A stretch of 20,822 bases of DNA, taken from NCBI GenBank assembly GCA_937952285.1, contig CALFZE010000099.1, positions 1-20,822 on the forward strand. Reading direction: 5' to 3'. Of the stretch, positions 1 to 8,133 are shown piece after piece (positions within the stretch are counted from its first letter, which is position 1; the number at the start of each line of letters is the position of its first letter). Source of the DNA: UBA2428 sp002343545 (GTDB lineage: Bacteria > Bdellovibrionota > UBA2428). A program made the translations under genes and the position numbers. The notes beneath the pieces are model-generated. The model saw only the letters and a list, made by a program, of their open reading frames with translations. It searched no databases and had not been told where the DNA came from.

Positions 1-25
1 ACCGAGAACGCCGCCGCCGGAGCGC

Positions 26-1726
26 TTAAGCCGAGCCGAAGATTTTTTCGCGGACGACCCAGTAATACTTCTGCTTGCGCGCGACGACGTAGAGCGGCAC
101 GCGAAACTTGGCGATTTGCGCGAGCGCGTCGTCGACCGAATCCACCGTGAGCGGTCGCTCGGGCCGGCGATTGTGCATGCGCAGGAAGTTGAAATAGAAA
201 GCGCGCCGGCTTTCGCGCGAATTGAGGTAGAAGAACTCCTTCAGCGCGTTCGCATCGGCGTCGTAATAGTGAACCTCGAGCCGCTCGTTGCCTTGCTTGT
301 CGCGGCCCCGCTCGACGCGCATGGAGTCAACCCGCATGACGTGCGCGTCCTTGAGCGACATCGCTTCCTTGAGCCGCTTATCGTCGTCCACCAGGACGAA
401 ACGGCAGGCCGAGCATTCCCGCGCCGCGACGTCGTTCTCGGCGCCGCACGACTCGCAAAGCTTGAAGCGAAAACGAAAACCGCACTCGAGGCCGCGGCAC
501 TTGCGCCCGAAATGCTCTTCGAGCTCGCCCTCGGGCGAGACGAGCCCCCAAAAATGGTTCACGAGTCCGCACTGCGGGCACGGCACCTCGACGACGACGG
601 ACTCGCTCGACGGCTTGTCGTCGTCGATGTCGGGTGCGTAGAGATCGTGCGACTGCCCCGTGTAATCGAGCACGAGGCAATCCGTCTTGCCCGGGCTCAG
701 GCGCAAGCCGCGCCCGATGATCTGCTGGTAAAGGCTCGCCGATTCGGTCGGGCGAAGGATGGCGATGACGTCGACGTGGGGCGCGTCGAAACCCGTCGTG
801 AGGACCGACACGTTCACGAGGTACTTGAGCTCTTTGCGCTTGAATGCCTCGATGACGGCGTCGCGCTCTTCTTCCCCCGTGTCGCCCACGACGAGCGCCG
901 AAACTCCGGCCGGCAACGACTTCAACACCTCGCGCGCGTGCTTGACCGACGACGTGAAAATCATGACGCCTTGGCGATCTTCCGAGAGCTCGAGGATATT
1001 GCGCACGATGAGCGGCGTGATGCGCTTCTGGTCGCGCAAGAGGCGTTCGATCTCGGCCACGACGTAATGGGCGCCCTCGAGCTTGAGGCTCGAAAAGTCG
1101 TAGCTCGCCACGGGCGACTCGATCTTGATGGGCGGAGTGAGGTAGCCCTCCCGGATCATGAAGCGCGTCGAGAGGTCGAAGACGCACTTCTTGAAGAAGC
1201 GTTCCGCGCCCGCCCCCTTCGTACGCCGGTGGGCATTGACTTCGTAGATCCACCCGTAGCCGAGGCGGTAGGGAGTCGCGGTGAGGCCGAGCACGCAAAG
1301 GTCCGGGTTCGCCGCGCGCAGCTTCGAAACGACCTGGAAGTACTGGGTCGCGCCTTCCATCGAGACGCGGTGGCATTCGTCGATGATGAGCAGCGAAAAG
1401 TCGCGGAAGAACTCCTCGGGCGCCCGCGCCACCGACTGGATGCTCCCGAAGATCGCCTTGTGGCCCACGTCCTTGCGGTCGAGCCCCGCCGAATAGATCC
1501 CGGCTTCGAGCCCGAGCGCCGCGTACTTGGCGTGGTTCTGCTCCACGAGTTCGCGAACGTGCGCCAGCGCCAGCACGCGGCCCTTGGCGATGCGCGCGAG
1601 CTCGGCGATGACGAGGCTCTTGCCGGCGCCGGTCGGCAGCACGATGACCGCCGGCGTGCGCTCCGCGCGGAAATGCGCGAGCGTCGCCTTCACGGCGTCC
1701 CGTTGGTAGGGTCGGAGCTGGTACAC
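26..1726 (-). CDS. radD: RadD-like superfamily 2 DNA repair helicase
   Basis: A 566-residue cytoplasmic SF2 ATPase of the RadD/YejH family; E. coli RadD is about 586 residues and helps RecA-dependent repair and double-strand break processing. Visible motifs are Walker A PTGAGKS (31-37), DECH (116-119), GLTATPYRLG (motif III region, about 147-156), TGFDAPHVD (motif V, from 311) and QQIIGRGLRL (motif VI, about 334-343). The C-terminal part carries eight cysteines in two four-Cys sets (C383, C386, C410, C415 and C424, C427, C438, C441), matching the zinc-finger region that distinguishes RadD from generic DEAD/DEAH helicases. The start is GTG; the next residues (YQLRPYQ) are the usual N-terminal Q-motif-like beginning, so nothing is missing. 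No strong Shine-Dalgarno is seen. It is apparently monocistronic, with the GyrI-like gene diverging from it. Confidence 0.88.
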   Translation of the reverse strand: MYQLRPYQRDAVKATLAHFRAERTPAVIVLPTGAGKSLVIAELARIAKGRVLALAHVRELVEQNHAKYAALGLEAGIYSAGLDRKDVGHKAIFGSIQSVARAPEEFFRDFSLLIIDECHRVSMEGATQYFQVVSKLRAANPDLCVLGLTATPYRLGYGWIYEVNAHRRTKGAGAERFFKKCVFDLSTRFMIREGYLTPPIKIESPVASYDFSSLKLEGAHYVVAEIERLLRDQKRITPLIVRNILELSEDRQGVMIFTSSVKHAREVLKSLPAGVSALVVGDTGEEERDAVIEAFKRKELKYLVNVSVLTTGFDAPHVDVIAILRPTESASLYQQIIGRGLRLSPGKTDCLVLDYTGQSHDLYAPDIDDDKPSSESVVVEVPCPQCGLVNHFWGLVSPEGELEEHFGRKCRGLECGFRFRFKLCESCGAENDVAARECSACRFVLVDDDKRLKEAMSLKDAHVMRVDSMRVERGRDKQGNERLEVHYYDADANALKEFFYLNSRESRRAFYFNFLRMHNRRPERPLTVDSVDDALAQIAKFRVPLYVVARKQKYYWVVREKIFGSA

Positions 1727-1828
1727 GCGCGTACTCTAGTCTCGCCGCAGCCGGAGCCCAAGTCGCTTCAAGCGACCCCGAAACGCGGCGGCCTTTGGCA
1801 AAAGGCCGGTCAAGGGTATGCTGTCGCC

Positions 1829-2320
1829 ATGACGACGCCGCCCCGTCCGCAAATCCGGAAGCTCGCCGCGCTCAAGTTGGCCGGCCTGCACCTCGTTCTC
1901 GACGGCCCCGCGGGCGGCCCGATGGAGCGTTTTCGCGGGATTCCCGACCTTTGGCGCGGCCTCATGACGCGCGTCCACGAAATCCCGGGGCGCCTGGGCG
2001 GCGAGCGCTACGCGCTCATCGAGAACGATCTCTTTCCGACCGCGGAGGCGCCGGTCTACCGCGCCCTCGTCGCCGTCGAATCCTTCGAAGGCCTGCCCGA
2101 TTGGGTGGTGGATCGCGTCGAAATCCCCGCGGGGGACTACGCGTGCTTCGAACACCGCGGATCCCCGCGCGAGGTCGGTCGCACGATCTACGCGGTCAAG
2201 GCCGCATGGTCCGGCGAGATTCCCGACCTCTTCGCGCGAAACCGCGAGATCATCGTTTACCCGGGAACTCACGATCCGAGCGACCCGAACGGCACGCTCG
2301 AGATACGGCTGCCGCGCTAA
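1829..2320 (+). CDS. GyrI-like / AraC effector-binding domain protein
   Basis: A 163-residue stand-alone protein resembling the GyrI-like small-molecule-binding (AraC_E_bind/SOUL-like) fold. Seen: an N-terminal strand (KLAGLHLVLDG), a middle with MERFRGIPDLWRGLMTRVHE, a central YRALVAVESFEGLPDWV segment followed by VEIPAGDYACFEHRG, and a C-terminal end reading NREIIVYPGTH then LEIRLPR. The phrase 'IPAGDYACFEHRG' followed by a helix and a terminal 'LEIRLP' strand is typical of this family (known family pattern). No DNA-binding domain is attached, so it is probably a drug- or ligand-binding protein rather than a regulator. The ATG start is preceded only by a weak purine stretch (AAGGG), and the family match starts right after it. 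The same frame stays open far upstream, but that is the antisense of radD. Function is inferred only at fold level. Confidence 0.8.
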   Translation: MTTPPRPQIRKLAALKLAGLHLVLDGPAGGPMERFRGIPDLWRGLMTRVHEIPGRLGGERYALIENDLFPTAEAPVYRALVAVESFEGLPDWVVDRVEIPAGDYACFEHRGSPREVGRTIYAVKAAWSGEIPDLFARNREIIVYPGTHDPSDPNGTLEIRLPR

Positions 2321-2358
2321 CGCCCGCGGCCGGTCCGGCGCGAGGATCAAAGCCGAGC

Positions 2359-2877
2359 TTAGTCCGCCTGAAACGGCCCGTCCCAAGTGGGTAGCGGTGA
2401 CTCGACGCGCGTGGGCGCGGCGGCGAGCAAAGCTTGAACCGCGAGGTAGCGCGGATTGAGCGCGTCCGGAATTTCTTCGCCGAAGGTGCGGTCGTTTCCG
2501 TCCGGCAGGAAATGCCGGTTGAATCCGAAGGAGCCGCCGCGCGCCGCCACGAGCCGACCCGAGGTCCGACCTTCGAAGATCTCGACGCGATCGCCGCGGC
2601 GGATCGCCAGCAGGCAGACGAAGGTCGCGCGACGACCCTCGAATTCGGGTAGGCGCTCGAGCAGCCAACGCACGTTCACGCCGACATCGGCCCCCTCCAC
2701 GAAGAGCGAAGTGTCGTCGACCAGGACCCCGTCGAACTGCGAAGCCTTGTAGCGAGCGACCGTCACCGCGTCCGCGTCGGGCTCGCGCAAGTCGAGGCGC
2801 ACGACCTCGACGTCGCCGAGGTAACGCCGAAACTCCTCGAGCTTGCCCGGATGGCTCGTGTTGATTCTCCAACCCAT
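2359..2877 (-). CDS. RdgB/HAM1-like non-canonical purine NTP pyrophosphatase, divergent
   Basis: A 172-residue protein of the HAM1/ITPase fold, which hydrolyses dITP, ITP and XTP to monophosphates to keep damaged purines out of nucleic acid. The N-terminal TSHPGKLEEF (7-16) corresponds to the family's TxNxxKxxE nucleotide-binding motif, though the usual Asn is His here. VDDTSLFVEG (53-62) matches the EDxGLxVDAL block with its conserved acidic pair, and FGFNRHFLPDGNDRTFGE (117-134) matches the family's GYDPxFxPxGxxxTFAE segment. It is shorter than typical RdgB (about 197 residues), and the segment after the acidic pair, usually the G(A)PGxYSARY region, is replaced by VGVNVRWLLERLPEF. It is therefore a divergent subgroup and its substrate may differ. 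The ATG lies only 5 nt after the T-run of the idh terminator, so there is no room for a normal Shine-Dalgarno. Confidence 0.78.
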   Translation of the reverse strand: MGWRINTSHPGKLEEFRRYLGDVEVVRLDLREPDADAVTVARYKASQFDGVLVDDTSLFVEGADVGVNVRWLLERLPEFEGRRATFVCLLAIRRGDRVEIFEGRTSGRLVAARGGSFGFNRHFLPDGNDRTFGEEIPDALNPRYLAVQALLAAAPTRVESPLPTWDGPFQAD

Positions 2878-2882
2878 GCAGC

Positions 2883-2930
2883 AAAAACCCCGTGCCCGCC
2901 CGCGCCGAAGCGCCGATCGGCACGGGGCCC
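2883..2930 (-). terminator. Intrinsic terminator after idh
   Basis: Reading the minus strand from just past the idh stop there is CCCCGTGCC (2927-2919), an inner GC-rich region that can form GCGC-TTCG-GCGC (about 2912-2901), then GGCACGGGG (2896-2888) and a run of five T (2887-2883). The outer stem has 9 perfect base pairs. This is a classic rho-independent terminator, about 11 nt after the isocitrate dehydrogenase stop codon. It also lies directly in front of the RdgB-like gene, which therefore needs read-through or its own start of transcription. Confidence 0.88.
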
Positions 2931-2937
2931 CGATGGA

Positions 2938-5157
2938 CTAGCGGATTTCCGCGAGGATCGCGTTGAAGGTCGCGCTCGGGCGCATCGCCTTCGCCGTCTT
3001 CTCCGAAGAAGGGTTGTAGTAGCCGCCGATGTCGACCCGCTGACCCTGCACCGCGACGAGCTCCTTGAGGACGACCTCCGCCGCGTCCGTGAGCTTCTTC
3101 GCGACGGGCGCGAACTTGCCCTTCAGCTCGGCGTCGGCGCTCTGCGCGAGGGCCTGCGCCCAGTACATCGCCAGGTAGAAATGGCTGCCGCGGTTGTCGA
3201 GCTCGCCGACCTTGCGGGCGGGCGAACGGTTCTCGCTCAGGATCTTGCCGTTGGCCTCGTCGAGCGCCTTCGCGAGCGCGAGCGCCTTTGCGTTGTTCTG
3301 CTTCGTGCCCAGGTCCTCGAGCGAAACGACGAGCGCGAGGAACTCGCCCATGGAGTCCCAACGCAGATAGTTCTCTTCGACGAACTGCTGCACGTGCTTG
3401 GGAGCCGAGCCGCCGGCGCCCGTCTCGAAGAGGCCGCCGCCGTCGAGGAGCGGAACGATCGAAAGCATCTTGGCGCTCGTGCCGAGCTCGAGGATCGGGA
3501 AGAGATCCGTCAGGTAGTCCCGCAGGACGTTACCCGTGACCGAGATCGTGTCCTGGCCCTTGCGAATGCGCTCGAGCGAGAACTTCACCGCCTCGACGGG
3601 AGCGAGGATCTTGATCTCGAGTCCGCTCGTGTCGTGGTCCTTCAGGTAAAGTTCGACCTTCTTGATGAGTTCGGCGTCGTGCGCACGTTTGGCGTCGAGC
3701 CAGAAGACGGCCGGCGTCCGCGTCGCGCGGGCGCGGGTGACGCCGAGCTTGACCCAGTCGCGGATCGCGACGTCCTTGGTTTGGCACATGCGCCAAATGT
3801 CGCCCGCTTCGACCTTGTGCTCGAAGTAAGCCTTGCCCGCGGCGTCGACGACGCGCACGATGCCGGGCGCGCTCATCTGGAAGGTCTTGTCGTGCGAGCC
3901 GTACTCTTCGGCCTTCTGCGCCATGAGACCGACGTTCGCGACGCTGCCCATCGTGCGCGGATCGAAGGCGCCGTGCTTTTTGCAATCCTCGATCGTGGCC
4001 TGGTAGACGCCCGCGTAGCAACGATCCGGGATCATCGCCTTCGTGTCCTGCAGCTTGCCTTCGCGGTTCCACATCTTGCCCGAGGAGCGGATCATCGCGG
4101 GCATCGAAGCGTCGACGATGACGTCGTTCGGAACGTGCAGGTTCGTGATGCCCTTGTCCGAATCGACCATGGCGAGCGGCGCGCGCTTGGCGTAGACGCC
4201 CTCGAGGGCCGCCGTGATCTCTTGGCGCTGGGCTTCGGGGAGCTTCTGGATCTTGGCGTAGACGTCGCCGAGGCCGTTGCGCGGGTCGACGCCGATCTCG
4301 TTGAAGACGCCCATGTACTTAGCGAAGACGTCGTGGAAGTAGGTCGTCACGGCGATGCCGAACATGATGGGATCGGAGACCTTCATCATCGTCGCCTTGA
4401 GGTGGAGCGAAACGAGCGTGCCCTCGCCCTTCGCGTCGTCCATGCCCTTGGCGTAGAAGTCCGCGAGCTGGCGGGCGCTCATCGTCGCCGCGTCGGCGAT
4501 CTCGCCGGCCTTGAGCGAAACCTTTTCCTTGAGCACGGTCGTCGCGCCGTTCGCGCCGACGAACTCGATCTTGAGGTCCGTGGGGGCCGTCGCCGTGAAG
4601 GACTTCTCGCTCGAGTAGAAGTCGCCGCTCGTCATGTGCGCGACGTGCGAGCGCGAATCCGGGCTCCAGGCGCCCATCGAGTGGGGATTCTGCTTGGCGT
4701 AGTTCTTGACGGGACCGGCGACGCGGCGATCCGAGTTCCCTTCGCGGAGAACCGGGTTCACGGCGCTGCCGAGGACCTTGGCGTACTTGGCTTTGACGGC
4801 CTTCTCGGCGTCGGACTTGGCGTCTTCCGGGTAGTTGGGGACGGCGAAACCTTGGCCCTGAAGTTCGGCGATCGCGGCCTTCAGCTGCGGCACCGAGGCG
4901 CTGATGTTCGGCAGCTTGATGATGTTCGCGCCGGGGGTCTTGCAGAGCTCGCCGAGCTCCGCGAGGGCGTCGGCCGTGCGCTGCTCGGGCTTCAACGAGT
5001 CCGGAAAAGAAGCCAAGATGCGGCCCGCGAGCGAGATGTCGCGGGTTTCCATCTCGATGCCGGCCGCGGAAACGAAGGCCTTCACGATCGGAAGCAGGGA
5101 GTGCGTCGCCAAAGCCGGAGCTTCGTCGGTTTTCGTGTAGATGATCTTGTTCTTCAT
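2938..5157 (-). CDS. icd: Isocitrate dehydrogenase (NADP), monomeric type
   Basis: A 739-residue cytoplasmic enzyme of the monomeric IDH family (usually about 740 residues), converting isocitrate plus NADP to 2-oxoglutarate, CO2 and NADPH in the TCA cycle. The start of the segment LGSAVNPVLREG (129-140) with S131, N134, R138 and following R144 lines up, one residue shifted, with the isocitrate-binding residues known from the Azotobacter enzyme. The segments SMGAWSPDSRSHVAHMTSG and GSVANVGLMAQKAEEYGSH are hallmark family stretches. The ATG at 5157 gives the usual N-terminus (MKNKIIYTKTDEAP). An in-frame start 13 codons upstream would add an unrelated GC-rich leader and is rejected. A weak GGGAC precedes the start. 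It stands alone between the kefB gene and its own strong terminator. Confidence 0.97.
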   Translation of the reverse strand: MKNKIIYTKTDEAPALATHSLLPIVKAFVSAAGIEMETRDISLAGRILASFPDSLKPEQRTADALAELGELCKTPGANIIKLPNISASVPQLKAAIAELQGQGFAVPNYPEDAKSDAEKAVKAKYAKVLGSAVNPVLREGNSDRRVAGPVKNYAKQNPHSMGAWSPDSRSHVAHMTSGDFYSSEKSFTATAPTDLKIEFVGANGATTVLKEKVSLKAGEIADAATMSARQLADFYAKGMDDAKGEGTLVSLHLKATMMKVSDPIMFGIAVTTYFHDVFAKYMGVFNEIGVDPRNGLGDVYAKIQKLPEAQRQEITAALEGVYAKRAPLAMVDSDKGITNLHVPNDVIVDASMPAMIRSSGKMWNREGKLQDTKAMIPDRCYAGVYQATIEDCKKHGAFDPRTMGSVANVGLMAQKAEEYGSHDKTFQMSAPGIVRVVDAAGKAYFEHKVEAGDIWRMCQTKDVAIRDWVKLGVTRARATRTPAVFWLDAKRAHDAELIKKVELYLKDHDTSGLEIKILAPVEAVKFSLERIRKGQDTISVTGNVLRDYLTDLFPILELGTSAKMLSIVPLLDGGGLFETGAGGSAPKHVQQFVEENYLRWDSMGEFLALVVSLEDLGTKQNNAKALALAKALDEANGKILSENRSPARKVGELDNRGSHFYLAMYWAQALAQSADAELKGKFAPVAKKLTDAAEVVLKELVAVQGQRVDIGGYYNPSSEKTAKAMRPSATFNAILAEIR

Positions 5158-5287
5158 AGATGTCCCGACGCTACGCCGGGCCCGCCCGCCGAACAAGGGC
5201 TCGACCCGGGCGCGGCCGATTCCAGCCGCGTCGTTTCACAAGCCACCCGCCGAGGCCGCGATCCGTTTAAGTGCAGAACTTCATTGC

Positions 5288-5320
5288 AAAAAAATCGCTA
5301 ATACCGGGACTAACGCGATT
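5288..5320 (-). terminator. Possible intrinsic terminator after kefB-like gene
   Basis: On the minus strand AATCGC (5320-5315) can pair with GCGATT (5298-5293), closing a 16-nt loop that contains the stop codon, and it is followed by seven T (5294-5288). The stem is only 6 bp and partly shares its last T with the tail, so it is weaker than the idh terminator. The position, overlapping the end of the antiporter gene, fits a terminator that closes the six-gene minus-strand run. Confidence 0.45.
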
Positions 5321-7088
5321 CCGCCTCGTCGCGGCTCAGGACTTGAGCGAGCTGAGCCCCCGCCTGCTTCGAGACGCTCACGAACATCTTGTCGTCCCGA
5401 CGAACGCGATACTGATCCTTCATCATCTGAACGTCGTGCTCCTCGAAACGCGCCAGGACCCGCTCGACTTGGGACGCCGCCATGCCGCGCTCCGTGAGCA
5501 GCTCGCCCACGAAGGCGAGGCTCGAATCGAAGGTCTCGCGTTTGATCCGCTCGACGCCTTGATCCATCAGGTCGAAGGCGTGACCACGATTGCGCGCCCG
5601 CGCGAAGATCTTCAGGTGCGGAAAGTGCTCCCGCAGCGTCCGCACCGTCGCGAGCGAAGTTTCGACGTCGTCGATCGCGAGAACGAAGAACTTCGCCTCG
5701 GCCGCCCCGGCGGCCTCGAGCAGATCCCTCCGCGAAGCGTCCCCGTAGTACACCTTGTTACCGAAGCGCCGAACGAGCTCGATTTGATCCGGATCGTGGT
5801 CGATCGCGACGAAGGGAATCTTCTGCGCCCGCAGGATCCGGCCGAAGATCTGACCGAAACGACCGAAGCCCGCGACGATGATCTCCGGGGACTCGTCCGA
5901 GATCACGTCGAAGCGGGGGGCGGGCGCGCGGTCCCGGCACATCCAGGCGATGTAGCGATCATGGAGAAGGTTCAACAGCGGGCAAAGCGCCATCGAAAGC
6001 GTCACGACGACGGTCAGCCGGGCGATGAGCGTCGCGTCGGCGCCGCCCGCGCCCGTGGCCAGGCCAAAGAGGACGAACGCGAACTCGCCCCCTTGCACGA
6101 TCGTCAGGCCGAGGCGCTTGGACTCCGCGTGCCCGAGCCCGAAGCTGCGCCCGGAGACGTAGAGGGCGCCGAACTTCAGAGCGAGGTAAGCCACGGTCAA
6201 CCCGAGAATCAGGAGCGGCTCACGCAAGACGAGGGAAAGGTCGACCCCCATGCCGACGGCGATGAAGAAGAGTCCCATGAGCAGGCCCTTGAAGGGCTCC
6301 ACGTTCGTCCGGATCTCGTGGTGATATTCCGAGTCCGCCAAGAGCACGCCGGCGAGAAAGGTCCCCAACGCCGCGGAGAGCCCGATCTTCTGCATGAGGA
6401 GCGCGACGCCCAGGACGACGAAAAGCGCCGCGGCCGTGAAGATCTCCCTCGAGCGGGAAGACGCCATCATTCGAAAGGCGGGGCGCACCACGAAGCGTCC
6501 GGCCACGAGAAGCCCCCCGATCGCCGCGACGGGCACGAGCACGCTCTCCCAACGAAGAGCCGAGATTCCCGGCGAACCGGAAGCCAAGAAAGGAATGAAA
6601 GCGAGGGCCGGGATCGCCGCCAAATCCTGAAAGAGCAGGATCGCGAAGCTCGCCCGACCGAATTCCGTGTTGAACTCGTTGCGCTCGACGAGCGATTGGA
6701 CGGCGTAGGCCGTCGAAGACAGCGAGAGCGCGAAGGCGAGGACCACCGCGCCCACGACCGGAAGACCGAAGGCGATCCCGACGAGCGCGAAGACCCCCGT
6801 CGTGAGCGCGATCTGCATGCCGCCGAGGCCGATCAGGTGCCGTCTCATCGACCAGAGTTTGCGCGGCTCGATCTCGAGCCCGATCAGGAAGAGCAGGAAT
6901 ACGACGCCGAGCTCGGCGAAGTGCAGCACGCTCGTGGCGTTCGGCACGAGCCCGAACCCCGAAGGGCCCACCAGCAGTCCGGCGACGAGATAACCGAGCA
7001 CCGAGCCCAGGCGAAGCCACTGGAAAAGGGGAACGAAGACGATCGCCGCCGCGATGAACAAGAGCGCCTGACTCGTGAGGGATTCCAC
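5310..7088 (-). CDS. KefB/KefC-type cation:proton antiporter with RCK domain
   Basis: A 592-residue inner-membrane CPA2 antiporter. Residues about 1-380 are a chain of roughly a dozen hydrophobic segments containing LGSVLGYLVAGLLVGPSGFG (28-46), LLFLIGLEIEP (65-75), FQDLAAIPALAF (TM5 region with the ion-binding Asp, from 153) and GGEFAFVLFG (from 333). Residues about 401-520 form an RCK/TrkA-N domain: EIIVAGFGRFGQIFGRIL with the Rossmann glycine motif, then FVAIDHDPDQIELVR and VYYGDASRRDLLEAAGA. A short charged tail follows. The family exports K+ or exchanges monovalent cations for protons under cytosolic nucleotide or thiol control. The GTG start directly follows GGGGAA and an in-frame stop, so it is the first possible start. 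It begins 45 nt after the desaturase gene and may be read with it. Whether it senses glutathione cannot be told. Confidence 0.9.
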   Translation of the reverse strand: MESLTSQALLFIAAAIVFVPLFQWLRLGSVLGYLVAGLLVGPSGFGLVPNATSVLHFAELGVVFLLFLIGLEIEPRKLWSMRRHLIGLGGMQIALTTGVFALVGIAFGLPVVGAVVLAFALSLSSTAYAVQSLVERNEFNTEFGRASFAILLFQDLAAIPALAFIPFLASGSPGISALRWESVLVPVAAIGGLLVAGRFVVRPAFRMMASSRSREIFTAAALFVVLGVALLMQKIGLSAALGTFLAGVLLADSEYHHEIRTNVEPFKGLLMGLFFIAVGMGVDLSLVLREPLLILGLTVAYLALKFGALYVSGRSFGLGHAESKRLGLTIVQGGEFAFVLFGLATGAGGADATLIARLTVVVTLSMALCPLLNLLHDRYIAWMCRDRAPAPRFDVISDESPEIIVAGFGRFGQIFGRILRAQKIPFVAIDHDPDQIELVRRFGNKVYYGDASRRDLLEAAGAAEAKFFVLAIDDVETSLATVRTLREHFPHLKIFARARNRGHAFDLMDQGVERIKRETFDSSLAFVGELLTERGMAASQVERVLARFEEHDVQMMKDQYRVRRDDKMFVSVSKQAGAQLAQVLSRDEAESR

Positions 7089-7133
7089 TTCCCCACTCTA
7101 GGATGCGTCCGGCCGAATAGCACGCGCCCGAAG

Positions 7134-8126
7134 TCAGGCCGCGGAATTTTCGCCCGGCGCCGGCCGCTCCGCCGGCGACGCCACGAGCTCCGCGAGCACT
7201 CCCCGCGGCGCGCGGGAAAAGTACCCCTCGCTCACGTGGGCGGAGGCCCGGTACTCCGTTTGCGCCATGAGCCAGGCGTGGAAGTCGGGCAGACGGTAGA
7301 ACGGCACGCTCGAGTAGAGATGATGCTCGAGGTGGTAGCCGATGTTATGGGGCGTGAAGAGCGCGCGTTCCCACCAGGGCGCGATCGACGTTCGCGTCCG
7401 ATTCAAGTCGTGCTCGTTGGCGACCCCGAAGTGTTCCGCCAGGCTGCGGAGACGCATGAGCACGGGCAGGACGAGGACGTAGGCGCCCAACCACAGCCCC
7501 GCGATCGCGACGCCGCGGCCGGTCGCGAAGGCCAAGGCCCCCAGCCCGGCGAAGTAGGCGAGGCGCCGAACGAGCTCGCGACGCGCGGAGGCGTCGCGAA
7601 GGGCCGCGAGGGGTTGCAGTCCCGAAAGCAAACGGGCCACGGCGTAGGCCTCCGCGAGCCCGCGTCCCCAAAGGTAACCGGCGAAGGTCCGCCCCAGGCG
7701 CGAGCGCGCGCAGGGGAAGCGCCACTCCTCCGATCCCGCCTTGCGAACCCAATCGGGATCCTCGTCCGTGTTGAGGTGACGATGGTGCCGCAGGTGATTC
7801 GCCCGGTAGGCCTCGACGCTCATGAAGATGGGATAGCCCGCCAAGAGGTTCGCGAGACGGTCGTTCCACGCCCGATTCTCCGAGAGCCGCGCGTGCACTC
7901 CCTCGTGGAGGAGCGCGAAAAGCGCGTGTTGCCGCCCGCCGATGATAACGAGCGCGGCCAGCACGACCGCGATCTGCCCGCCCGATAGGATGGCCGCCGC
8001 CATCGCCAGCGCGATGAGCGCCCAGTCGAAGGCGAAGGCGCCCAGCGCGCGACGCGGCTCCAGGCGCGAAAAATCCCCGAGACGCGCGCGGATCTCGCTC
8101 CGGAAGGAAGGGCTCAGCGGCGACAT
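7134..8126 (-). CDS. Membrane fatty acid desaturase/hydroxylase family protein
   Basis: A 330-residue integral membrane diiron enzyme. All three histidine boxes are present: HEGVH (74-78), HLRHHRH (111-117) and HNIGYHLEHH (260-269), together with EHFG (231-234), which is typical of front-end or lipid desaturases of this fold. Hydrophobic segments lie at about 30-66 and 191-225. The family uses O2, electrons and an acyl chain (or another lipid-like substrate) to insert a double bond or hydroxyl group; the exact substrate is not predictable. The ATG start is 7 nt behind the diiron oxidase stop, so it is almost certainly co-transcribed with the oxidase and the GNAT-like gene. The context suggests tailoring of the acyl product of that operon instead of bulk membrane lipid, though a housekeeping role is not excluded. 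Confidence 0.9.
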   Translation of the reverse strand: MSPLSPSFRSEIRARLGDFSRLEPRRALGAFAFDWALIALAMAAAILSGGQIAVVLAALVIIGGRQHALFALLHEGVHARLSENRAWNDRLANLLAGYPIFMSVEAYRANHLRHHRHLNTDEDPDWVRKAGSEEWRFPCARSRLGRTFAGYLWGRGLAEAYAVARLLSGLQPLAALRDASARRELVRRLAYFAGLGALAFATGRGVAIAGLWLGAYVLVLPVLMRLRSLAEHFGVANEHDLNRTRTSIAPWWERALFTPHNIGYHLEHHLYSSVPFYRLPDFHAWLMAQTEYRASAHVSEGYFSRAPRGVLAELVASPAERPAPGENSAA

Positions 8127-8133
8127 CTCGCGC

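Noticed and set aside
116..1828. A very long open frame on the + strand opposite radD, joined in frame to the GyrI-like gene.
   Set aside because: It mirrors the helicase gene, has Arg/Ala/Asp-rich low-information sequence and no domain. Only the last 164 codons, from ATG 1829, are the real gene.
2851..5301. An 816-codon + strand open frame opposite icd.
   Set aside because: It is the antisense shadow of isocitrate dehydrogenase: GC-rich DNA rarely gives stops there. The protein is repetitive in Arg, Leu, Asp and Val without motifs.
5271..7988. A 905-codon + strand open frame opposite the antiporter and part of the desaturase.
   Set aside because: It crosses two well-supported genes on the other strand and is a His/Arg/Glu-rich shadow without recognised motif.
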